64,000 nt of DNA from NCBI RefSeq assembly GCF_003854935.1, contig NZ_CP033971.1, positions 1-64,000 of the forward strand, given 5' to 3'. The stretch's first letter is position 1, and every line of letters starts with the position of its first letter. Of this stretch, positions 25,035 to 33,837 are shown piece by piece. Under the pieces are notes generated by a model, which did not search any database, was not told where the DNA came from, and was given only the letters and a program-made list of their open reading frames with translations. The position numbers were made by a program, and so were the translations under genes. Source of the stretch: Cupriavidus pauculus (GTDB lineage: Bacteria > Pseudomonadota > Gammaproteobacteria > Burkholderiales > Burkholderiaceae).

Positions 25035-25238
25035 ATGTCCACTATTGACGCCCCTGAAACGGCCGCTGCGATCCTTGCGCTGGTCGTGATCCTGCTCACG
25101 GCGCTCTTGTTTATCGTTACGACGGTAAGCATTGCGCTGCTGTACATGCAACTGTCCATGCTGATGGTCGTCGCCTTGGCGGTCGCCGCGCTGTGGGTTT
25201 TTGCAAGGTTCTCTCATCTGTCTGGCCAATCGGCCTGA
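25035..25238 (+). CDS. Small two-helix membrane protein (67 aa)
   Basis: Two strongly hydrophobic stretches (about 11-34 and 38-56) with a short polar link, so an inner-membrane hairpin protein. No known family. The ribosome site GGAG sits in the hairpin at 25010-25033. Confidence 0.6.
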   Translation: MSTIDAPETAAAILALVVILLTALLFIVTTVSIALLYMQLSMLMVVALAVAALWVFARFSHLSGQSA

Positions 25239-25285
25239 CCATCGCCGCGCGCAGCCCCGAGGGGCCGGCGCGGTCCTCCAGACCC

Positions 25286-25337
25286 ATCGGGGAAGCGTCC
25301 CGATAGGGCGTTTCCCCTTGTCACGTAAGGAAACGCC
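25286..25337 (+). promoter_or_regulatory. Alternative hairpins before the 25338 gene
   Basis: ATCGGG (25286-25291) can pair with CCCGAT (25299-25304). Downstream, GGCGTTTCC (25307-25315) pairs perfectly with GGAAACGCC (25329-25337), which covers the AAGGA ribosome site and abuts the ATG. GGGGAAGCG could instead pair with CGTTTCCCC, giving mutually exclusive folds. Confidence 0.6.
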
Positions 25338-25823
25338 ATGCTTAAACCCAAAACCATCGACATCGAAGTTGGACCGGTACCCGCTGAAGAGTCCAGTGCG
25401 CAGGTGGGCCAGGATGACTATAGCGAGCGCTCGCGCCGCGAGTGCGCCGTCTACATCCGCCAGCTGCAACGAACCTTCGGCAACCCGGACCCCGCGATCC
25501 TTCGCTTTGTCCGCCGCGGCTTCCCGCACGAGTTGGGTCGCTACCACGAGGTGGTGGCCGTCATGACTGCGGAGGGTGCGGAGTTGTTCGACGAGTCCAA
25601 GCTGCCCGCCGAATGGGACCACATCGCTCGCGCGGAACTCACCTGGCTGCGCCTGCAGCGTCAATGGTGGGAGACCGTCCAGGCTCGGCCGTCGGCGATT
25701 TCGCTGGTGCCGGACATCTTCCAGCGCACGGAGATCCCGGAGTTCCCCAACCATCCGGCTGCAATCTGGTGGGCCATGGGGTTCATGCCCCTGCCTTCTG
25801 GCCGCGCGCTATCGATTCACTAG
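25338..25823 (+). CDS. Hypothetical protein (161 aa)
   Basis: Soluble protein with a conserved-looking core (VYIRQLQRTFGNPDPAILRF, YHEVVAVM, EWDHIARAEL) and Trp-rich C-terminal half. It shares a general feel with the 24352 protein (both have a short aromatic PAEWD/PARWDF block), so the two may be distant paralogues. No domain recognised. Start fixed by the AAGGA and leader hairpin. Confidence 0.6.
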   Translation: MLKPKTIDIEVGPVPAEESSAQVGQDDYSERSRRECAVYIRQLQRTFGNPDPAILRFVRRGFPHELGRYHEVVAVMTAEGAELFDESKLPAEWDHIARAELTWLRLQRQWWETVQARPSAISLVPDIFQRTEIPEFPNHPAAIWWAMGFMPLPSGRALSIH

Positions 25824-25854
25824 GAAATTTCACAGGCGCTGTCCTTTCCATCCC

Positions 25855-25901
25855 TCGGGAGACCTTCCCGACGGGGCGGTCTCCCCATCTTCTTGAGACC
25901 G
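25855..25901 (+). promoter_or_regulatory. Leader hairpins of the 25904 gene
   Basis: TCGGG (25855-25859) with CCCGA (25867-25871), then CGGTCTC (25877-25883) with GAGACCG (25895-25901), ending two bases before the ATG. Confidence 0.55.
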
Positions 25902-25903
25902 TC

Positions 25904-26695
25904 ATGTACAACCAAATCATCGAGAAATTCATCGCCGCCCAACAAGCAGCACGTCAGGCCTATCAGGATGCCGCAAACTTCGAGCGCGACATGCTCGCCG
26001 GCACCGGCACCGAAGAACCATTCTTCGCCGTTGGCGTCCGGTCGGCGTACCGGCAAGAGGACGAACTGAAGAAGTTCTGCCAATCTTTGGCCGGTAACGT
26101 CGTCAGTCGGGCTCGCAAGGAGTTTGCGCCCCCGGGCGCGCGGCTCGACATCGACAATAGCGCCGAGTACGAGCGTGCGGGCCTGGAGATCCACGAAGCG
26201 CTGAGGAAGGGAGAAATCCCCGATCTGGACAGGCTTTGGGCCTCGCTGACCGCCTGTTACAAGGGCGATGGCGGGGCGGCGACGGCTTACCGTCAGGCCG
26301 CGGCGCGGATCGTGCGCAACTTTGGCCTGCATCGCAATGCCGAGGTAAAGCGTACGGCGGCCGGTGTGGTGCTGAAGAAGCCGGTCTATACCGAGACGTC
26401 CTACAGGTCCAGCCGGCGCAGGGTGGGGTATCACAGCACCCAGCCGACGGCAGACTGTCTGATGGGTCTCGCCACTTTCGCGGGCAAAGCTGGCAATGCA
26501 CTGCTGGCAAAGCAGCTTGGGGGCATCAACCTTCACGAGCTGGAGTACGTCTCGCGCGAAAAGATCGCGATGCCGGGACTGGACATCACCTTGTTCAACG
26601 ACAAGTGGGAGTTCAAGTTTTGCAACGAACTGGCAGAGGCGCTGATGCTCTTCATTGGCGAGTACGGCCAGGAAGCCATGCAGGAGCGGCACTGA
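25904..26695 (+). CDS. Hypothetical protein, first of a tandem paralogue pair (263 aa)
   Basis: Starts MYNQIIEKFIAAQQA and ends with a PGLDITLFNDKWEFKF block. The next gene has the same start (MYNALVEAFRAAQEA), a matching GEIPDLDRLW / GETPDLDRYW block and PGLDVVQFNEYWELRF near its end. So the two arose by duplication. No known domain. The stop overlaps the next ATG (TGATG), so they are translated together. Confidence 0.65.
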   Translation: MYNQIIEKFIAAQQAARQAYQDAANFERDMLAGTGTEEPFFAVGVRSAYRQEDELKKFCQSLAGNVVSRARKEFAPPGARLDIDNSAEYERAGLEIHEALRKGEIPDLDRLWASLTACYKGDGGAATAYRQAAARIVRNFGLHRNAEVKRTAAGVVLKKPVYTETSYRSSRRRVGYHSTQPTADCLMGLATFAGKAGNALLAKQLGGINLHELEYVSREKIAMPGLDITLFNDKWEFKFCNELAEALMLFIGEYGQEAMQERH

Positions 26696-27468
26696 TGTAC
26701 AACGCGCTTGTCGAGGCGTTCCGCGCGGCGCAGGAGGCCTCGGCCGAAGCGTTTGCGCGGGTCAGTATGCTGGCGACGCAGGCGGGTGCCGAGGCGGTGG
26801 TCGGCGTGCCGTTGCATGTCGATCACGCCGGTGAATACCGTCGGTTCCTGCGCCGCCTTGTGGCAAGCCTGATCGAACGGGCGAGCAACGAGTTTGGCAT
26901 CGCTGGGGCTCCGGTCAGCATCGACGAGACTCGCATCCCGGTAAACGGCCACCCGAACATCTGGGAAGCCATTCGTGCCGGAGAGACGCCGGACTTGGAC
27001 CGGTACTGGCGCGTGCTCACCCATCGGTATGAGCATCGTGGCCGCGCGCTGGCGTACCGTCAGGTCGCCCAGACGCTGGCCGCAGCGCTGGAGCTGGACG
27101 CTCCGAACGCAGTGCGCCGGTTTGCCACTGTCGTGCGCCTGCGCCTCAATGCGTCGTCCGAGCCGTCTGCCGTGCGCCCGTCGAAAAGGCGGGTAATGGC
27201 AGACGCGCATGCCAAAGTGCGCGCGGCCTTGTTGGCGTTGGCAGCCTTTGCCCAGGACGCGGGCGAGCCCGCATTGGCCGGCTGCCTGCGCCAGTTCGAT
27301 CACGGCGAGCCGTTCGCGCCGCAACAGCGGCGGACGTTCCCGGGTCTCGATGTCGTGCAATTCAACGAGTACTGGGAGTTGCGGTTCGCCCTACCGCTTG
27401 GTGAGCGCCTCCTGGCGTTCATCAGCCAGCACCTATCCGAGCCAGCATCCGAGCCAGTCTCGGCGTAA
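26695..27468 (+). CDS. Hypothetical protein, second of the tandem paralogue pair (257 aa)
   Basis: Paralogue of the preceding gene, with which it shares the N-terminal, PDLDR and C-terminal blocks, and an AYRQ..A motif in the middle. The pair sits directly before the methyltransferase-helicase gene, separated by a terminator-like hairpin. A helper role for that enzyme is possible but only from position. Confidence 0.65.
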   Translation: MYNALVEAFRAAQEASAEAFARVSMLATQAGAEAVVGVPLHVDHAGEYRRFLRRLVASLIERASNEFGIAGAPVSIDETRIPVNGHPNIWEAIRAGETPDLDRYWRVLTHRYEHRGRALAYRQVAQTLAAALELDAPNAVRRFATVVRLRLNASSEPSAVRPSKRRVMADAHAKVRAALLALAAFAQDAGEPALAGCLRQFDHGEPFAPQQRRTFPGLDVVQFNEYWELRFALPLGERLLAFISQHLSEPASEPVSA

Positions 27469-27489
27469 GCAGCCTGGCGCTTATCCCTT

Positions 27490-27517
27490 GCCCCGTTTCG
27501 ACGGGGCATTTTCTTTT
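27490..27517 (+). terminator. Intrinsic terminator between the paralogue pair and the methyltransferase-helicase gene
   Basis: GCCCCGT (27490-27496), loop TTCG, ACGGGGC (27501-27507), then ATTTTCTTTT. It ends only 12 bases before the next start, so it may also act as that gene's leader hairpin. Confidence 0.7.
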
Positions 27518-27528
27518 CTGGAATCCCT

Positions 27529-30500
27529 ATGACTCATTGGTACGAGCCCTTGCGGGCCATTGTTAGCCTCGGCTCACAAGCCGAGAAGATCGCCCACATG
27601 GGCGAGCTGCACGCCGCGCGGCAGAAGCATCTGTCGCAGTTCTTCACGCCGGACGCGATTGCGCGGCTCATGTGGGGCGTCGTCGAGACCTGGCGTCCTG
27701 ACCGGAAGCTCTCGGTTCTGGACAATTCGGTTGGATCGGCCCGGCTGATGCAGTTCGCAGATCCGGCGCTGCACAGCCTGTACGGTGTTGATGTGCACGA
27801 ACCTGCGATCGCGGCAGTGCAGCAGTGCATCGAAGCCGCCGGCTTCGAAGGCAGCTTCCGCATGGCCGGCATGGAGGAGATCCACCCACGGCATTTCGAT
27901 GTGGCGATCATCAATCCGCCGTTCTCCATTCATCTGGAATCCCCCCATCTGAAGCCGTTCGGCTGCACGACCTGGGGCAGATTCGGGCCAAACAGCAGCG
28001 CACTGAGCCATGAGTATGCGCTGACCCAGGCGCTGGAGGCGGCACAGCTGGTTGTGGCGCTCTTGCCCACGAGCTTTGTTGACCGTTTCGTTAACGTTCT
28101 GGATCACCGGGACGCGCACGTTACTGCGGCCCGCCGCGTGGTCGGCGTTTTCGACCTGCCGGCATCGGCCTTCCGGGAGGAAGGCGCGACGGTGCACACC
28201 TCCATTGCGGTCTTTGGCCGGTATCGGATGGGCCGGGTTGTGCGACAGCCGCACAGCGATTTCCAGACGCCCTTGTCCAAACTGGAGCTGAATCTGGACG
28301 ATCGGGTTTTCGGCGAGGCACGGCTTGGCCACCAACTGCTGGACGACACTGGCCCGGCCATTACGCGCCCCGTGACCTCGCAGAAACGGGTACGCATTGC
28401 CCATGATGGACGCCGCATCGTCCTGGGATTTGAGTGCGGCTTCGTCGAAGCAATGGTGCTCAACCGCGTCCTCGACAGCCGGATCCGGCCGTTGGATGGC
28501 CAGCGCTTGCCGCAAGGCATGCACTACGCCGGCAGCGGTCGCCTCGATCTGGAGGCCTACCTGGTGCAGGATGACCCGATGGTGGCGCTGGATGGATTGC
28601 TGCGGCTGATTCGCGATGCCGGCGGCGTACCGCAGCTGGCCCGGGGGTTCCTCGAGCATTTCGGCAAACGGGTACGGCGCAGCGCGCGTCAGGCTACGCC
28701 GCTGCGGCACACGGTCTGGACTACTGGCGTCAATGCGGCGGAAGCGATCTCCGGCGTGGCCCTCAAAAGCCATGTTGCGGACCGGCTGAAATGGGGCAGC
28801 CCCGTGATCAAGGCCGGCGAGACCATGGCGTTTGTGCGGCAGCCGGACGGCCGCTATGCCTACCACGCCGGCGGCAGTCAGTTCGTGCTAACGCTGGACG
28901 AGCTGATGGGGCGTTTTGCGGTTAGCCGGTCGGAGCAGACCTGGGAAACCGTGCACGAAGGCTTGTCGGTGAAGTATCCAGCCCAAGCCCTGGCGCTGCG
29001 ACGGCGCATGCAGGTGCTCGGTATCGACCGCTGGCTAAACTGGGAATTCCAGCAGGATGACCTGGTGGAGTTGCTCCAAAAGCCGTCTGGTGCCGTGGCT
29101 GCGTGGGAGCAGGGTTGCGGCAAATCGCGGCTGGCCGCGGGCCTGATCCTACTGTCAGGGGTCAAGCACGGCCTGATCGTGGTTGAGTCGCGGCTGGTGC
29201 CCGAGATGCGTGCCGAACTGGCGCAGATCCTGCCGCCGTCATCGGTGCATGTCATCGACTCGCCGGAAGCACTCGGGAAGCTCGGTCAGATCAATCTCAT
29301 TGCCTACGAGCGGTTGCGCATGCCGGTGTGTCGGGAGGCATCGCGGCGGGTCACATACGCACACCGTCTGCGACGCCGTATCGGCCTGCTGGTGGCCGAC
29401 GAAGGGGAGCGGCTGTCCAATCCGAACAGCGACCAGAGCCGCGCGCTCTGGCAGTTGTCAGCGCGGCGCCGGTACATCCTGACGGGGAGCCCGATTGCGA
29501 ACTACCCCCGTGACGTCTTTGGTCTGATCGCCTTTACGGGCGGTGACGGTACGGCGGCTCAGCCCTACGGTTACCGCCGCGGGTACCTGGATCGCCATTT
29601 GCTGGCCACCGCGCAGCAAGCTCAACGCGGCGTGGATCGCTTCCGGGACGACTTCGTCGTTCTGGAATGGGTGACATGGGAGTTTGCGGAGAGCCTGCAG
29701 GATGGTGCCAAGCGGGAAGTGCCCAAAATCGGGAATCTGCCGCTCTACCGGCAGATGCTGGCGCCGCACATCAAGCGGCGGCTAGTCTGCGAGCCGGACG
29801 TGGCCCGTTACATCCAGATCGATCCGCCGGCAGTCGAGGTGGTCGAGACGGATTGGGACCCCAACCACCTGTCGCTGTATCTTCGCACGGCCGACGAGTT
29901 TGCGGACTGGTACCGGGATATCCGTCGTACCGACGGGCGCTCGAACAACCTAGTTGCAATCCTCGCCCGCATCCGCGCCGTGCACTTCGCCGCTAACTAC
30001 CCGCAGCATGGGGTGGACGGCGTTGGGGCGCTGGGGCAGTTGACCAGCAAACAGCGCGCCGTGATTGAGCGCCTGGATGCCATCGCGGGTGAAGGAAAGC
30101 AGGCCATCCTGTTTGCCGAGAACCCGGGAGTGATCGACCTGATCGCCAGCCAACTGAAGGCGCGCGGCGTGGAGACAGTACCGTTCCACGGCGGCATTCC
30201 GATCGCGAAGCGCGTGGCCGACAAGGACAAGCGGTTCGTGAACGGGGCGGCCACCGGATTGCTCTGCACCAAAGGATCGGGCAGGGCGGGGTACAACCTG
30301 CCGAACGCGGACTATGTCCTCTTCTACGACCGATCGTGGACGTGGCGCATCGAGTATCAGGCGATGCGGCGCGCGCTGCGGTGGAACCGGAAGGGGCAGT
30401 TGAAGGTGGTGTACTTCCATCTGCCTGGCAGCATCGATGTCTACCAGGACCAAATGGTGGCGCACAAGCGCGACGCCATGGAAGCCGGGTTGGACTGGGC

Positions 30501-30630
30501 AACGCCGGAGCTCGAAGACGAGGCGTTCCTCCACATGGACACGCTACTCGACGCCTTTGTCGAGGACCTGGCGGGGCTACATGGCCGCAAGACCCGCGAT
30601 CAACGACAACTGCTTAAGGAGGCAGCATGA
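27529..30630 (+). CDS. DNA methyltransferase fused to an SNF2-type helicase (1033 aa)
   Basis: The N-terminal third is an adenine-type methyltransferase: QFFTPDAIARLM (as in type I HsdM), VLDNSVGSARLM and catalytic NPPF near 128. A middle of about 250 residues has no known domain. The C-terminal half is a superfamily 2 helicase: Walker A EQGCGKSRLA near 530, ADEGERLSN (DEGE in place of DEAH) near 623, LTGSPIANYPRD, then FHGGIPIAKR and QAMRRALRWNRKGQ as motifs V-VI. Methyltransferase-helicase fusions occur in phage antirestriction proteins (P1 DarB) and in DISARM-like systems. It could modify or protect the element's DNA. Confidence 0.85.
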   Translation: MTHWYEPLRAIVSLGSQAEKIAHMGELHAARQKHLSQFFTPDAIARLMWGVVETWRPDRKLSVLDNSVGSARLMQFADPALHSLYGVDVHEPAIAAVQQCIEAAGFEGSFRMAGMEEIHPRHFDVAIINPPFSIHLESPHLKPFGCTTWGRFGPNSSALSHEYALTQALEAAQLVVALLPTSFVDRFVNVLDHRDAHVTAARRVVGVFDLPASAFREEGATVHTSIAVFGRYRMGRVVRQPHSDFQTPLSKLELNLDDRVFGEARLGHQLLDDTGPAITRPVTSQKRVRIAHDGRRIVLGFECGFVEAMVLNRVLDSRIRPLDGQRLPQGMHYAGSGRLDLEAYLVQDDPMVALDGLLRLIRDAGGVPQLARGFLEHFGKRVRRSARQATPLRHTVWTTGVNAAEAISGVALKSHVADRLKWGSPVIKAGETMAFVRQPDGRYAYHAGGSQFVLTLDELMGRFAVSRSEQTWETVHEGLSVKYPAQALALRRRMQVLGIDRWLNWEFQQDDLVELLQKPSGAVAAWEQGCGKSRLAAGLILLSGVKHGLIVVESRLVPEMRAELAQILPPSSVHVIDSPEALGKLGQINLIAYERLRMPVCREASRRVTYAHRLRRRIGLLVADEGERLSNPNSDQSRALWQLSARRRYILTGSPIANYPRDVFGLIAFTGGDGTAAQPYGYRRGYLDRHLLATAQQAQRGVDRFRDDFVVLEWVTWEFAESLQDGAKREVPKIGNLPLYRQMLAPHIKRRLVCEPDVARYIQIDPPAVEVVETDWDPNHLSLYLRTADEFADWYRDIRRTDGRSNNLVAILARIRAVHFAANYPQHGVDGVGALGQLTSKQRAVIERLDAIAGEGKQAILFAENPGVIDLIASQLKARGVETVPFHGGIPIAKRVADKDKRFVNGAATGLLCTKGSGRAGYNLPNADYVLFYDRSWTWRIEYQAMRRALRWNRKGQLKVVYFHLPGSIDVYQDQMVAHKRDAMEAGLDWATPELEDEAFLHMDTLLDAFVEDLAGLHGRKTRDQRQLLKEAA

Positions 30631-30878
30631 AAGCCAATGAATGCACCGTGACGTTGGGAGATGGGCTGGCAACGATCAAGCGGCGCGGTACGCGTGGCAC
30701 CAGCGTTGCTAAGATCCTCGGCACCGTAGAAGCGGACGGCATTGAGGTCTTCTGTCTGGATCGCCTCGTTCACGGGATTTTTGAGACGGAGATGGACGGT
30801 TGGCAGGTCAGCGGGGCGGTTACCACCTTGCTGGCCCGGGCTGCCGGACCATTTCCGGCGAAAAGCGAGCGAAATTGA
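30627..30878 (+). CDS. Small hypothetical protein (83 aa)
   Basis: ATG overlaps the methyltransferase-helicase stop (ATGA) after AAGGAGG, so it is tightly coupled to that gene. Beta-rich pattern (CTVTLGDGLATIKRRG ... IEVFCLDRLVH). No family recognised. The coupling suggests a partner protein. Confidence 0.65.
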   Translation: MKANECTVTLGDGLATIKRRGTRGTSVAKILGTVEADGIEVFCLDRLVHGIFETEMDGWQVSGAVTTLLARAAGPFPAKSERN

Positions 30879-30924
30879 CGAGCTTTCAGGGTCAGCCGAC
30901 CCTGGCATTCCCCATATGATGATT

Positions 30925-30948
30925 CCTGTAGCGGGACCCCGCTACAGG
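30925..30948 (+). promoter_or_regulatory. Hairpin ahead of the 30976 terminator
   Basis: CCTGTAGCGGG (30925-30935) pairs with CCCGCTACAGG (30938-30948) around two bases. It resembles the gene-proximal leader hairpins but is followed by a terminator, not a gene. Confidence 0.5.
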
Positions 30949-30975
30949 CTCTCTCAGATGGACCCGTTCCTACCG

Positions 30976-31002
30976 CCCCCACTGTTGTGGGGGTTTTTTT
31001 TT
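30976..31002 (+). terminator. Intrinsic terminator
   Basis: CCCCCAC (30976-30982), loop TGTT, GTGGGGG (30987-30993), then nine Ts. Ends the methyltransferase-helicase unit. Confidence 0.9.
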
Positions 31003-31053
31003 GCCCAAAGATTGCGGGATAGTTGTTCGCAGTAAAACAAAAGGAGAAAAGTT

Positions 31054-31416
31054 ATGGCGTTTGACGCCACTAGCATTGAATACGCCTTTGCCAAGCTTCT
31101 CGGCAACGATATCGGAGCTAGAGGAACCGTCTATGACGCGGATATCTTCAGGGCCGGTCGAGAAAAAGACTTGGCCAGACTCTTGGGCGAGGCCGCTGAC
31201 GCTCTGGAGGCCCGTGTTAATCGGCTCACATTTCCTGAACCCGCCATGCTGGCTGGCGGCAGCAAAGCAAGAATCGATGTAGCAGTTGCCAGACTGAGGC
31301 GCATTGCCGGCGTGCTTTCAACTTCGACAAAAGTGGCGGCAGTTGGGTACTCGTGGGAGGTGATTGGTTGCCTCGTGTCCACGATTGCTGCGCTTCTTGA
31401 AGAAATGGAGCGGTAG
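31054..31416 (+). CDS. Hypothetical helical protein (120 aa)
   Basis: Start follows AAAAGGAGAAAAGTT, a strong ribosome site without a hairpin, unlike its neighbours. All-helical pattern (KDLARLLGEAADALEARVNRL, IDVAVARLRRIAGVL, VSTIAALLEEMER). No domain recognised. Confidence 0.65.
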   Translation: MAFDATSIEYAFAKLLGNDIGARGTVYDADIFRAGREKDLARLLGEAADALEARVNRLTFPEPAMLAGGSKARIDVAVARLRRIAGVLSTSTKVAAVGYSWEVIGCLVSTIAALLEEMER

Positions 31417-31477
31417 GCTGGTTCTTCGTCGGTATTGCAGGGGAGGACAGTTATGCGCTATCCTCGCCGCACCTACC

Positions 31478-31623
31478 GCGTCCCAGACGCATCGACTCCG
31501 CGCCTCCGGGTGCCAGCTTCTGCAGTACGGTGGCCGCCAGCACAGCCTGGTAGTCCATCCTTCCATCCCACCGGGAACCACGTTCCCGGTGCGGCAACGG
31601 GTTCCCGATTTCCGCGAGAACCC
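31478..31623 (+). promoter_or_regulatory. Leader motif copy e and hairpins of the parB gene
   Basis: GCGTC (31478-31482), loop CCA, GACGC (31486-31490), ATCGAC. Then CACCGGGAAC (31569-31578) with GTTCCCGGTG (31582-31591). Then GGGTTC (31599-31604) with GAACCC (31618-31623), which encloses the ribosome region just before ATG 31627. Confidence 0.7.
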
Positions 31624-31626
31624 ACA

Positions 31627-33300
31627 ATGCAAAACCCCACTGTCGTTATTGGCAAGATCCGTCCTGGCTGCAACCCGCGCAAGTACTTCGACCCTGCGGA
31701 GATGGCTGAACTGACCGAATCCATTCGCGTGGACGGTGTCATCCAGCCAATCCTCATCCGCCCCATCGAGGACGGAGAGCATGGCCACGAGTACGAGGTG
31801 GTAGCCGGCGAACGCCGCTACCGCGCCGCGCTTGCCGCCCACGGCGACGGGTACGAAATGCCCGTCAACATCAAGGTCCTGACGGACGCCGAAGCTCGCC
31901 GCTACGCGCTCATCGAGAACGTGCAGCGCGCCGACATGGCGCCGTCGGAGGAGGCTGCGTCCGCCGCTGAAATCGTCGGCCAGCTCAAAGGCGACCGTGA
32001 TGAAGCGGCCCGCCAGCTTGGCTGGTCGCGCTCGACGCTCGACAAGCGCCTGGCACTGATGAACTGCAGCGCGTCCGTTCTGGAGGCGCTCAACACCCGT
32101 ATCATCCAGCTCGGCCACGCCGAACTGCTGGCCACGCTCGCCAAGGACAAGCAGGACAAGCTCCTGCCGGTCATCGTGAGCGAGAAGAAGCCCGTCGCCG
32201 AGTTGAGGAAGACGATCGAGGCCGCTGCGTGCAGCCTCGAAGCCGCGATCTTCGACAAGACCGAATGCGCGGCCTGTCCGCACAATTCGTCGTTGCAGAC
32301 GGAGATGTTCGGCGAAGCGATCGCCACCGGTAACTGTACCAACCGCGCGTGTTATGACGGCAAGCTCACCAGCAAGCTCGAAGGCATTGCCTATGGGCTC
32401 AAGGACGAGTATCCGATCGTGCGCATTATCCGCTCGGGTGACAACCACACGCGGATCCAGCTGAAGGTCGAAGGCCCCACGGGCGTCGGCGAAGAACAGG
32501 CGAAGGCCTGCCACGCCTGCCAGAACTTCGGTGCTGCCGTGAGCGGCCTCCCTGATTCCATGGGGAAGGTCTACGGCGGCCAGTGTTTCGATACGGTGTG
32601 CAACCAGCAGAAGGTCGCGGCTCGCATCAAGGCCGAGAAGGAAGCGGCCAAGCCCACCACAGCCAAGCCGGCTGCGGGCGGCAAGGCGGCTCCGGCCAAG
32701 AAGGGCGACTCGTCGGCGTCGGCCGCCGAGAAGCCGGTGACGTCGATCAGCGAGTCCGACAAGGTGAAAACCTACCGAACTGCGCTGTGGCGCAAGGCGC
32801 TGCGCAAGGAAGTCGTGCAGAACCCTGACCAGGCGAACGCCTACCTGCTGGCAGTTGCCCTGAACGGGCTGGCACGCAACATCGCCGGCGACGTGATGGG
32901 CAAGGTCTTCGAGAAGCTCACCGAGCAGAAGTCGTCGTCGACGCTGCCGGGCTGCCTCACGGCCATCCAGGCGCTGGATGACCAGAAGCGACAGCAGCTG
33001 ACAATCGGCATGACCATCGCGGCAATCGAGGGCGTGGACGTCAGCAATCTCCGCGAACTCTGCCGGCATCACAAGCTCGACCTGCGGCCGCACTGGAATC
33101 TCCAGAACGCGCAGGATTTTCTGGAAATGCTCACCAAGTCGGAGATGAAGGTTCTCGCTGACGAAATGGGCATCCGCAAGGCCCTGGGCGACCAGTTCGC
33201 CAAGCTCTTCAACAAGCCCAAGCCGGAAGTCGTTGCCGGCCTGTTGGCGGTGAAGGACTTCGACTACACCGGCAAGGTGCCGAAGGTCCTGCACTACTAG
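31627..33300 (+). CDS. PRTRC system ParB-family protein
   Basis: 557 residues. An N-terminal ParB/sulfiredoxin-type nuclease-like domain (IGKIRPGCNPRKYFDPAEMAEL, VVAGERRYRAAL) is followed by the helix-turn-helix (DEAARQLGWSRSTLDKRLALM). The long C-terminal half is specific to the PRTRC type, with CAACPHN and CHACQNFG Cys pairs that may bind metal and an Ala/Lys-rich linker near 345-375. Would bind a centromere-like site or act as a nuclease. First gene of the PRTRC cassette. Confidence 0.92.
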   Translation: MQNPTVVIGKIRPGCNPRKYFDPAEMAELTESIRVDGVIQPILIRPIEDGEHGHEYEVVAGERRYRAALAAHGDGYEMPVNIKVLTDAEARRYALIENVQRADMAPSEEAASAAEIVGQLKGDRDEAARQLGWSRSTLDKRLALMNCSASVLEALNTRIIQLGHAELLATLAKDKQDKLLPVIVSEKKPVAELRKTIEAAACSLEAAIFDKTECAACPHNSSLQTEMFGEAIATGNCTNRACYDGKLTSKLEGIAYGLKDEYPIVRIIRSGDNHTRIQLKVEGPTGVGEEQAKACHACQNFGAAVSGLPDSMGKVYGGQCFDTVCNQQKVAARIKAEKEAAKPTTAKPAAGGKAAPAKKGDSSASAAEKPVTSISESDKVKTYRTALWRKALRKEVVQNPDQANAYLLAVALNGLARNIAGDVMGKVFEKLTEQKSSSTLPGCLTAIQALDDQKRQQLTIGMTIAAIEGVDVSNLRELCRHHKLDLRPHWNLQNAQDFLEMLTKSEMKVLADEMGIRKALGDQFAKLFNKPKPEVVAGLLAVKDFDYTGKVPKVLHY

Positions 33301-33316
33301 TTGTTCACCCATCCGG

Positions 33317-33346
33317 AGGGCGCCTCAGGCGCCTTCTAGTCTTTTC
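33317..33346 (+). terminator. Weak terminator-like hairpin between parB and PRTRC E
   Basis: GGCGCC (33319-33324), loop TCA, GGCGCC (33328-33333), then TTCTAGTCTTTTC. Could attenuate transcription into the rest of the cassette. Confidence 0.45.
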
Positions 33347-33371
33347 AGACACTCCCCATTCCATTTCACCT

Positions 33372-33824
33372 ATGTTCACTGAACTTGCACCCCTCGTGCG
33401 TGCGGCCGACAAGGTCGTCCTCACCCTGACCATGACTGGCGACGCGATGACCGTAGTCGTCATGCCCGTTATCAAGAACGCCGCTGACGCGGCACTGACC
33501 ACGCCGCTGTCGCTCACCGCGACGCCAGCGGAACTGGATGCCGAGTTCGCCGCGACCCTCACGGGCGTGACGGACTCGCACCGGTCGCTCGCTGAACAGG
33601 CCGAAGCGACGAAGTCGATCCTGGACGCCGCGAAGTCGACCCAGTCTTCCAAGGCAACGAAGGCGCTGGCCAAGGCGGCCGCGCCCTCGGACGACGCTGC
33701 TGCAGCCGGGGACGACGACGATGACGAAGCGGACGGCGCCCCGGCGGCCGAAACGAAGGTGGACGCGAAAGCCGACACTACCGCTGCCGCCAATCCCGGT
33801 ACCGACCTCGCATCGCTGCTGTAA
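33372..33824 (+). CDS. PRTRC system protein E
   Basis: 150 residues. The N-terminal 60 match the PRTRC E pattern (LVLTLTMTG-like core: ADKVVLTLTMTGDAMTVVVMP). The C-terminal half is low-complexity, Ala/Asp/Lys-rich with an acidic run, and probably disordered. Position between ParB and protein C fits the cassette. Molecular role unknown. Confidence 0.75.
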   Translation: MFTELAPLVRAADKVVLTLTMTGDAMTVVVMPVIKNAADAALTTPLSLTATPAELDAEFAATLTGVTDSHRSLAEQAEATKSILDAAKSTQSSKATKALAKAAAPSDDAAAAGDDDDDEADGAPAAETKVDAKADTTAAANPGTDLASLL

Positions 33825-33837
33825 GGAGAGATTCGCC

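Noticed and set aside
31318-33312. A 664-residue open frame on the minus strand, antisense to parB
   Set aside because: It exists because GC-rich parB lacks stops in the opposite frame. It has no natural domain, no ribosome site, and the plus-strand reading is unmistakable ParB.
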